Shown here: piece after piece, positions 55,513 through 64,000 of the stretch
How the letters are laid out: every line of letters begins with the position of its first letter
How positions within the stretch are numbered: the first letter of the stretch is position 1
Assembly: GCA_037176705.1 (NCBI GenBank)
Contig: CM073889.1
Coordinates: 58,955,596 to 59,019,595 of the forward strand
Source: Molossus alvarezi
Lineage: Eukaryota > Chordata > Mammalia > Chiroptera > Molossidae
DNA: 64,000 nt
Reading direction: 5' to 3'
Program-made: the position numbers and the translations under genes
The notes under the pieces: generated by a model
Database searches by the model: none
Told to the model about the DNA's origin: nothing
What the model saw: the letters and a program-made list of their open reading frames with translations, nothing else

Positions 55513-57660
55513 TCATCAGGGTGCTACTATTATCACCCTTGTGAGTTTAGCCCATGCTACCTCAGGAAGGGAAGAGGTGCCTGCCCCTGTTCTACAAGTT
55601 TGCAGACACCAACCCCAATGGGAGACTGTTTGGATCAGCCTTGCCAAGTCCTGGATTTCCTGCCCTGCTGGGCTTAGTTCTGTGGGGGGAAGAGAGAGTG
55701 TCTCAATCTGAAAGATGCAAAGTGACTGTCTCGGAGGGTATTCTCTGGGACTTGCATGAAGCACTTAACACCCTCCTGTGGACTGGGCCAACATCAACCC
55801 CAATGGAAGACTCTTTTGATTTGTACACCTGAGCCCAGAGCAGTTGAGCTTCTTGCTGCAGAGGGGATGGCTGGCTGCACTCAACCTGAACCTGTGGGCA
55901 TATGCCTCCTGAGAAAACTAGAGTTGGACACGCTGCAGATGCTGAGTGGTTTGGCTCTGGAGTAGGGGTCACTTTCCCATTTTTGAGTGTCTGACTGCAT
56001 AACCCCCAAGTAGGGGACTCATTAGCCCTCTCCTCCTGACCACAGTTGCCCTGCCCTACTAAGCTTACAACCTGTAGAAGGATCTGTGGTTTGTGGCAAG
56101 CCTGGGCTCACTCTACAGTCTTTCTTCAGAAAGTTCTGGAGGAAAACCAGGCAACCTCAGGGGGAGGTGGAGTCGCTAACAGGCGGAGGTTGACCTCAAG
56201 GTGTCTTGGTCCTTTCACAGATCTCCCCCAACTCTAAGCTGGAGGAAGCTAACCCTTATACATGAATTGGCCCCTCCCACATGCCCAGGCCCAGTAGATG
56301 CAGCCACAAACAGTAGACAGCATGGTAGCTCGAGACAAGTAGCTCTAGGTTGGTTACACACAATGTCTGACATTGACCAGTACTTAAACCCCACCCAAGT
56401 GGATGCAGAACCAACACAACCAGTGGTGGACTTCAGATCACACCAAAATCAACCCAAGAAGCCATTCAAGCAGTACACCCAAAGGGGATTCTGGCAGGCA
56501 CCAGACCATGCTGGCACACCCAAAGGAGGATTCCAGCAGGCATGAAATACTGCTGGAAACAACTCTACCTTGGGAGGCAACCCCCTGACCAGATCTCATA
56601 CATGGTGGTCAAAGTTTACCTTTTTAGCCAGCCAGACTGAGGGGTAAATTTTATTTATGAAGGGCCAACAGCATTCAAGACTCAACTATAACAGGAAGGT
56701 GCACATAACCTACAAGAAACATTCCTGGTGTACCAAGTACAGATGATCAGAAAGATTGTGCCACTGAGTCCAACAAGACATGTTCATCATAAATCCGTCA
56801 TAACAAGTTTGGGAGTCATAGCAGATCTACCTAACACACAGGGACAAAATAATAAGTTAAAGGAAAATGCCCCAAAACAAAAGAGCAAGATAAATCCCCA
56901 GAAAAAGAACAAAATGAAATTGATAAAATAAAAGGAACCAAAATACCAGATGTAGAGGATCAAATCAGAGATTTAGAGGACAAGATAACATTATGCAGCC
57001 AAGCAGAGCGTGAAAAAGAAAAGACAATTTAAAAATGAGGAAAGTCTGAGGGACCTCTAGGACAACATCAAACATCATAGGGCTACCAGAAGGAGAAGAG
57101 ACTGAATGAGAAATAATAAAACTGTATGAAGAAATAATGACTAACATTCCTAACCTGGCAAAAAAAAAAAAAAAAAAAAAAAAGTTATACAAGTTCATGA
57201 ATCACAGAAAGAATCCAAAGAGGCCCAAACAAGACATTATAATTTGAATGCCGAAAATTAAAAAGACAAAGAGAGAAATCTGAAAAGCAGCAAGAAAAAA
57301 GCAATTAGTTATCTACAAAAAAGCTCCCATAAGGCTATCTCCTGATTTCTCAACAGATATACATCAGTTCAGAAGGAAATGGCGTGAAATAGTCACAGTG
57401 ATAAAAAGCAAGAGCCTATGACCAAATTACTCTATCCAACAAGGTTATCATTTAAATTTGACAGTGAAATAAAGAACTTTCCACACACAAAAAAAGGTAC
57501 TGAGTTTATTACCACCAAACCAATATTGCAAGAAATGTAAAACGGCCTACTTTAAAAAGAAGAAATAAAAAAAGAAAGAGAGAGGGGACAAAAGATAGAT
57601 ATAAGGGATAAAATGGCAATAAATAATTACCCATCAATAATAACTATAATGTAAAAAAAT
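55513..57660 (+). mobile_element. Old L1 (L1M-like): 5' UTR, ORF1 and first codons of ORF2
   Basis: The 5' UTR is about 55513-56860 and contains short internal duplications (the ACACCCAAAGG...TGCTGG units near 56475-56565, and ATCAACCCCAATGG-like segments near 55610 and 55793). ORF1 remnants at 56860-57540 are broken many times ('IIGLPEGEETE', 'LYPTRLSFKFDSEIKNF'). The ORF2 start ATGGCAATAAATAATTACCC lies at 57613. The element is cut by L1-I at about 57661. Its divergence is much higher than L1-B or L1-E. Confidence 0.72.
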
Positions 57661-58464
57661 TGAAGATTCCAAAATGGCGGCAGAGTGAATGGAAGCTACA
57701 AAGACTGTCTCCCAGGATCAAACTGGAATTACAACTAAAATAAAGACAAATCATCAGGAAAAAGCAACAGAAGCAGGTTGCAAGGATCATATAACAAGGG
57801 ACACTGACTCGATCCTAGTAGGACTGCAAAGGCATGAGAGGGGGGCTGGGAGCCCACAGACAGCAGTGGCCTTAGCTGTGAGCAGTGCTCTTGGGTTAAA
57901 CTCCCAAGCAGCTCCACAGCCCAGAGCAAGGACAGATGCTACAAGAGCCACAGCCACTCACCCTGGGCTCTGGTATAGGGAGGGTGGACTGGAATGGAAC
58001 TGTGTGGGGACACTCAGAATTTGGAGGGCGCTCAGAGCTTTTGCTGAGTTGCAGCCATGCAGGACAGTGGCCATCTTACTCCTTCCCAGGGCTGCCCTCT
58101 CTCGGAGATTCAACCCCAACTAGGTGGGCCACTGAAATGCAAATTGAGGCCCATTAACAACAAGCATCTGCCTGACCCTTGGGAAATCCCATAATGCTGA
58201 GCACCTGAGGGAGTTTTTTTATTCAACTGAGAACCCAAAACTCTTCAGGTAACCACTACAGATAGCATCCAGGCCAAAAAGCTAGAGGAAAACAGAATTA
58301 TTCCTGGGCTAGCAACTCTAACCAGAAAAGTAAGACTTGACAGTGGTATTTAATGTGGGTCCTCCCTCATTCATCCAAACCCAGGAGAGGGAGCCACAAA
58401 CTGCAGAACACCAACACCCACAGGAAAAATTTGGCAGGCTCCAAAGCCCACTGTGATAGCCAAA

Positions 58465-59370
58465 ATGGTAAAATAAAGAAACAATAGCCAAATGAAAAAA
58501 CAAGAGACCTCTACAAAAGATGAGAGAAATGTGGAGCAGTTAAGTGAGCTAACAGAACTATAATTCAGAGCCATGATCTTGAGGAAGATCGACAGCATGA
58601 GTAAGGATATCAACACCATGCGTAAAGACATAGAAATGTTGAAAATCACCCAATTGGAAATTAAAAACCACCAAGAAGAAATCAAGAATAACATATCAGA
58701 AATAAAGAACACATTGGAAGGTCTAAACAGCAGAGTAGAGGAAGCAGAGGACCAGATCAGTGAATTAGAAGACAGGGTAGAAAAAAATCAACCAATCAGA
58801 AAACCAAAAGGAAAAAACAATTAAAAAACAAGAAGCCAGCTTAGAAGAACTGTGGGACAACTGGAAACGTAATAATATTTGCATCATAGGAATACTAAAG
58901 AAGAAAATGAGCAAGGGTTAGAAAATATATTTGAAGAAATAGTGACAGAAAACTTCTCTAATTTTGTGAAGGAAGAAGGCAATAAAGTTCAAGAAGTGCA
59001 GAGCCCCAAGTAAGAAGATTCTAAACAAGTCCACACCAAGACATATAGTAATTAAAAGCCCCAAAAATTAAAAACAAAGAGAGAATCCCAAAAGCAACAA
59101 GTGATAAGCCACAAGTTACCTACAAAGAACCCCCTATAAGTCTGACTTCTCAACAGAAACACTACAGGCCAGAAGGGAATGGCATGAAGTAATCAAGGTC
59201 ATGAAAAACAAGGATCTGAATCCAAGACTACTTTACCCAGAAAAGCTATCATTTAAAATAGAAAATCAAATAAAGAGCTTTCTAGACAAAAAAAAAAAAA
59301 AGAAAAAAGGCTAAGGGAATACATTAGCACCAAACCAGCACTGCAAGAAATGTTAAATGGACTGCTGTAA
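58465..59370 (+). pseudogene. L1-I ORF1, broken
   Basis: ATG 58465 is followed by a stop at codon 4 (TAA), another near 58561, and frameshifts. 58573-58824 is open and shows the longest coiled coil in the window, with both heptad 1 (INTMRKD) and heptad 2 (HQEEIKN). The C-terminal domain is frame-shifted but readable to TAA at 59368-59370. Confidence 0.88.
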
Positions 59371-59493
59371 TTACTAGAAGAAATAGGAAGAAAAATATAA
59401 CCAAACTAAAAAAAATGACAATAAATAAGTATATATTAATAATCACCTTAAATGTCAATGAACTGAATGCTCCAATAAAAAGACACAGAGTAG

Positions 59494-59750
59494 CCCTGGC
59501 CCGTTTGGCTCAGTGGTTAAAGTGTTGGCCTACAGTCCAGAGAGACCCGGGTTCAGTTCCCGCTAAGGGAATGTATTTCGGTTGCAGATTGTCCCTGGCC
59601 CTAGATGGGCCGTGCAGGTGGCAGCCACTTGATGTGTCCCTTTCACATCGATGTTTTTCCTTCTCTCACTTCCTCTCTCTCCCTCCCACTCTATCTGAAT
59701 AAAAAATGGAAAAATGTCCTCAGGTAAGGATAAAAAAATAAAAATAAATA
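59494..59750 (+). mobile_element. VES-like SINE in L1-I endonuclease
   Basis: CCCTGGCCCGTTTGGCTCAG head, B box GGGTTCAGTTCCC, GGTGGCAGCCACTTGATGTG, CT-rich part and A/T-rich tail. Exact 20-bp duplication AATAAAAAGACACAGAGTAG (59474-59493; 59751-59770). Confidence 0.94.
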
Positions 59751-60757
59751 AATAAAAAGACACAGAGTAGCTAATTGGATAAGAAAGCAAGACTCATATA
59801 TATGTTGTTTATAAGAGACCCACCTCACCAACAAAAGACTCACATAGGTTGAAAGTGAAGGGATGGAAATTAATGTTCCACACACACAAAAACAAAACAA
59901 AACAAAACAGAAAAAACCCTGGGGTATCAGTACTGATATCTGATCAAATAGATTTCAAAATGAAGGTCATAACTAAAGACAAAGAAGGCCACTACATAAT
60001 ATTGAAAGGATCTATTCAACAGGAAGATATAACCTTCATAAATATATATGCACCCAATATAGGAGCACCAAAATATATTAAAAATCTGGAGGACTTCAAA
60101 GGAGAAATCAACAGTAATACAATCTAGCAGGGGACTTCAACACCCTGCTAACATCACTGGATCAATCTGCAAGACAAAAAATTAGCCAGGAAACACAGAC
60201 TCTAAATGAAGCTCTAGACCAAATGAATTTAATAAAAATCTAGAGAAAATTACACCCCAAAACTACAAATTCACATTCTTCTCAAGTGCACATGGAACAT
60301 TCTCAAAGATAGACCACATGATAGGACACAAAGCAAATCTCTACAAGTTCAAGAAAACTGAAATTATATCAAGCATTGTCTCAGATCACAATGGCATGAT
60401 ACTAGAAATCAATTACAAAAACAACATGCAAAGACATTTGAACACATGGAGGCTAAATAGCATGTTATTGAACAATGAATGTATTACCATGGAGATCAAA
60501 AAAGAAGTTAAAAACTTCCTGGAAAGAAATAAAAATGAACACACAACACCACAAAATCTATGAGATGTAGCAAAAGCAGTTTTGAGAAAGAAATTCATAG
60601 CACTACAGGCCTACCTCAAGAAACAGGAAAAAATTTTAATAGACTATCTAACCTCACAACTTAAAGAACTAGAAAGCAAACAAAAAGAAAACCCCAGAGC
60701 AAGTAGAAAGAAGAAAAGAGTAAAGATCAGAGTAGAAATAAATGACATAGAGACCAA

Positions 60758-60783
60758 AAACAACAACAACAACAACAACAAAA
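60758..60783 (+). repeat. (AAC)n microsatellite in L1-I ORF2
   Basis: Seven to eight CAA/AAC units inserted in an A-rich codon run of the linker. Confidence 0.9.
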
Positions 60784-63197
60784 CCAATTCAAAGGATCAA
60801 TGAAACAAAGAGCTTTTTTCAAAAAGACAAACAAGATTGATGGACCCTTAGCTAGACTCACCAAGAAACAAAGAGAGCAAACCCAAATACACAAAAGCAG
60901 AAATGAAAGAGCAGAAGTAACAACTGACACCACAGAAATACAGAAGATCATTTACAACTACTGTGAAAAATTACATGGCAATGAATTTGAAAATCTAAGT
61001 GAAATGGACAAATTTCTAGAAACACATAGTCTCCCAAAACTGGATTGGGAAAAGATAGAAAACTTGAACAGACCAATAACAACTAAGAAAATAGAAGAGA
61101 TAATCAAGACTCTCCCAGCAAACAAAAAACCTGAACCGAATCACTTCACAGGTGAGTTTTACCCAACATTCAAAGAACTAACAGCTATTCTTCTCAAACT
61201 ATTCCAAAAAATTAAAGAGGAGGAAAGATTTCCAAGCTCTTTTTGTGAGGTCAATATTATCCTAATTTCAAAACAAGATAAAGACACTACAAAGAAAGGA
61301 AATTATAAGCCAATATTCCTGATGAACATAGATGTTAAAATTCACAACAAAATATTAGCAAACCAGATCCAGCAATGCATTAAAAAGATCACACACATGA
61401 TCAAGTATAATTTATTCTGGTTATTCAAGGTTGGTACAATATTTGCAAATCAATAACTGTGATACATCATATAAACAAAATGAAGGATAATAACCACATG
61501 ATCACATCAATAGATGCAGAAAAGGCATCCAATAAAATCCAGCACCCATATATGATAAAAACTCTTAGCAAAGTAGGAATAGAGGGATCATACCTCAACA
61601 TAATAAAGGCCATATAGGAAAAACCTACAGTCAGCATCATACTCAATGAGCAAAAATGAAAAGCATTTTTCTTAAGAATAGGAACAAGAGAGGGATGTCT
61701 GCTTTCACCATTCTTATTCAATATAGTATTGTAAATCTTACCCATAGTGATCAGGCTAGAACAAGCAATAAATGTATCCAAATTGAAAAGAAGGAAATAA
61801 AACTGGCATTATTCACAGATGATAGGATATTGTACATAGAACACCCTAAATACTTTTTTAAAAAACTGCTATATTTAATAAAAGAATTCAGAGAAGTAGC
61901 AAGATACAAAATTAGCATCCAGTAATTGATGGTATTTTAATACACCAATAGTGAACACACAGAAAGAGAATCTAAAAAAAAATTTATTTACCATTGCCAC
62001 AAAAAAAATTAAGATACCTAGGAAAAACTTAACCAAGGAGGTAAAAGACCTGTTCTCAGAAAACTACAGAATATTGGAAAAAAAAATAGAGGAAGATATA
62101 AAAAAGTGGAAACATATACCATGTGCATGGATTGGAAGAATCAACATCAGTACAATGTCCATATTGCCCAAAACTATCTACAGATTCACTACAATCCCTA
62201 TTAAAGTACCAATGGCATATTTCAAATATCTAGAACAAATACTCCAAAAGTTTATATGTAATCAAAAAAGACCCTGTATAGCCACAGAAATCTTGAAAAT
62301 GAAGAACAAAGTTAGAGGGATCACAATACCTGATAACAAGTTATACCACAAAGTCATTGTAATCAAAACAGCCTGGTACTGGCAAAAGAACAGGCATGTA
62401 GATCAATGGAACAGAACAGAGAACTCAGAAATTGACCCAACACATTATGCTTAATTAATATTTGATAAAGGTGGCAAGAGCATTCAATGGAGTAAAAACA
62501 ATCTCTTTAATAAATGGTGCTAGGGAAAACGGGCAGGTACATGCAAAAATAAATAAATAAAACTAGACCACCAACTTACACCATACACAAGAATAAACTC
62601 AAAATGCATAAAAGGTTTAAATATAAGTTGTGAAATCATAAAAATTATAGAAGAAAACACAGGCAGTAAAATCTCAGACATTTCTCACAGCAATATTTTT
62701 GCTGAAATATCTCCTTGGGCAAGGGAAACAAAGGAAAAAATAAATGGGATTACCTTACACTCAAATGCTTTTGCACAGCAAAAGAAACCATCAAAAAAAT
62801 GAAAAGGGAACCCACTGAATGGGGGACACATTTGCCAGTTATACATCTTACAAGGGTTAATTTTCAAAATATATAGAGAATTTATTCTACTCAACACCAA
62901 GAAGACAGACAATGAATTAAAAAATGGGCAAAGGACTTGAATAGACATTTTTCAAAGAAGACATACAAATTGTCAATACACACATAAAAAATGCTCCAAG
63001 TCACCAATCATCAGACAGACATAAATTAAAACTACAATGAGATATCACCTCACACCTGCCAGAAAGGGTATCATCAATAGTATCAAACAACAAGTGCTGG
63101 CCAGGATGTGGGAACCCTTGTGCATTGTGGGTGGGTATGCAGAGTGATGCAGCCACTGTGCAAAAAATATGGAGTTTCCTTAAAAAATTAAAAATGG

Positions 63198-63427
63198 GCC
63201 CTGGCCGATTTGGCTCAGCGGTTAGAGCTTCGACCTGCAGTCCAGAGAGACCTGGGTTTGGTTCCTGCTAAGGGCATGTATTTCAGTTGCAGTTTGTCCC
63301 CGGCCCTGGTTGGGTCGTATGGGTGGCAGCCACTTGATGTGTTCCTTTCACATAGATGTTTCTCTCTCTCTCCCTCCTGCTCTGTCTGAATAAAAAATGA
63401 AAATATGTCCTCAAATGAGGATTAAAA
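63198..63427 (+). mobile_element. VES-like SINE near the L1-I 3' end
   Basis: CCCTGGCCGATTTGGCTCAG head, B-box-like GGGTTTGGTTCC, GGTGGCAGCCACTTGATGTG, CT-rich part and A-rich tail. Exact 16-bp duplication AAAAAATTAAAAATGG (63182-63197; 63428-63443). Confidence 0.93.
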
Positions 63428-64000
63428 AAAAAATTAAAAATGGAACTGCTTTTTGACCCAGTGATCCCACTCCTGGGAATATATTTTAAGAATCTCAAAA
63501 TATCAGTCAGAAAGAGTACATGCACCCCTATATTCATAGCAATGTTTTTTACAATCGCTAAAATCTGGAAACAGCTTAAGTGTCCACTGGTAGAAGAGTG
63601 GATAAAAAAGCTGTGGTACATTTACACAATGGAATACTACAAAGTCATACAAAAGAAGAAAATCTTATCTTTTCAAGAGCATGAATGAATCTGGAAATTA
63701 TTATGCTAAGTGAAATAAGCTAGTCACAGAAATATAAATACCATATGATTTCACTTATATGTTGAATCTAATGAAAAAAGTAAACTGATGAAGAAAATAT
63801 AAATAGAGGCATGGATATGGAGCAGACTGACAGCTGTCAGAGGAAAGGAGAATTGGGGGACTAGAATTAGAAGGTGAAGGGATTAGCCAAAAAAACATAT
63901 ATACATTACACATAGATCCAGACAACAGTGTCATGATAGCCAGAGGGAAAGGTTGGTGGTGGCTAGGTGGAGGTGGGCAAAGAGGGGCAAAATGGGCAGG

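Larger units (their letters stand above)
59415..63770 (+). pseudogene. L1-I ORF2, broken
   Basis: Starts at ATG 59415 (MTINKYILII). The order is endonuclease (split by a SINE after about 26 codons; pieces at 59849-60127 and 60318-60563), a linker, then RT (60800-61456 open, FTDDRILYI near 61817) and the C-terminus (61951-62454; 63440-63688). An (AAC)n run at 60758-60783 disrupts the linker. The RT catalytic pair survives, but more than ten breaks separate the segments. Confidence 0.86.
57665..64000 (+). mobile_element. L1-I: full-length-type LINE-1 running off the window, possibly chimeric
   Basis: Starts GATTCCAAAATGGCGGCAGAG; 5' UTR to 58464, ORF1 58465-59370, ORF2 from 59415. SINEs at 59494-59750 and 63198-63427 interrupt it. 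57665 to about 61150 is close to L1-E in sequence. From about 61150 to 61450 onward the ORF2 and 3' UTR are clearly more diverged and match an older subfamily. No A tail is reached before 64000. Confidence 0.8.

Overview
The window is mammalian nuclear DNA, most likely from a bat. The main clue is nine tRNA-derived SINEs of the VES type (A and B boxes, a CT-rich 3' half, an A-rich tail). The LINE-1 lineage and the ORF2-less HAL1-like elements agree with this. The species assignment is inference. I see no convincing host protein-coding gene, rRNA, tRNA gene, CRISPR array or bacterial feature. Nearly every open frame of 60 codons or more is LINE-1, HAL1, retroviral, or an antisense shadow of these.

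Layout. 1-15376 is an old, defective class I (gamma-like) endogenous retrovirus on the + strand. It has LTR fragments at both ends, gag and pol remnants at 11450-14345, and no recognisable env. It was split by an antisense class II-like solo LTR (927-1369), a twin-primed L1 (L1-A), a full-length L1 (L1-B) nested inside L1-A, and a SINE in the RT region. 15377-26126 is the most genome-like part: MaLR LTRs, MIRs, an L2 3' end, an old L1M, SINEs, a HAL1 with its 5' end, and a 182-bp inverted duplication (23901-24082 / 24660-24841). 26127-39898 is one full-length L1 (L1-C) carrying six later insertions. One of these is L1-E (28347-34203, minus strand), a full-length L1 with a long 17-bp target-site duplication and only two visible one-base frame breaks. 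39899-55512 is a pile of minus-strand L1 and HAL1 copies, including full-length L1-G with twin-primed L1-H inside it, and an unexplained roughly 1-kb GC-rich tandemly repeated block (52336-53321). 55513-64000 holds the 5' half of an old L1 followed by L1-I, whose 3' half looks older than its 5' half.

How the parts work together. The autonomous machinery is LINE-1: ORF1p is a coiled-coil RNA chaperone, and ORF2p is an endonuclease plus reverse transcriptase. SINEs and HAL1s are expected to be mobilised in trans. Target-site duplications give a relative insertion order: ERV before L1-A before L1-B; L1-C before L1-E, the class II-like LTR and L1-F; L1-G before L1-H.

Boundaries were placed by eye from duplications and from alignment between copies in the window. 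Subfamily names are tentative without a repeat library.
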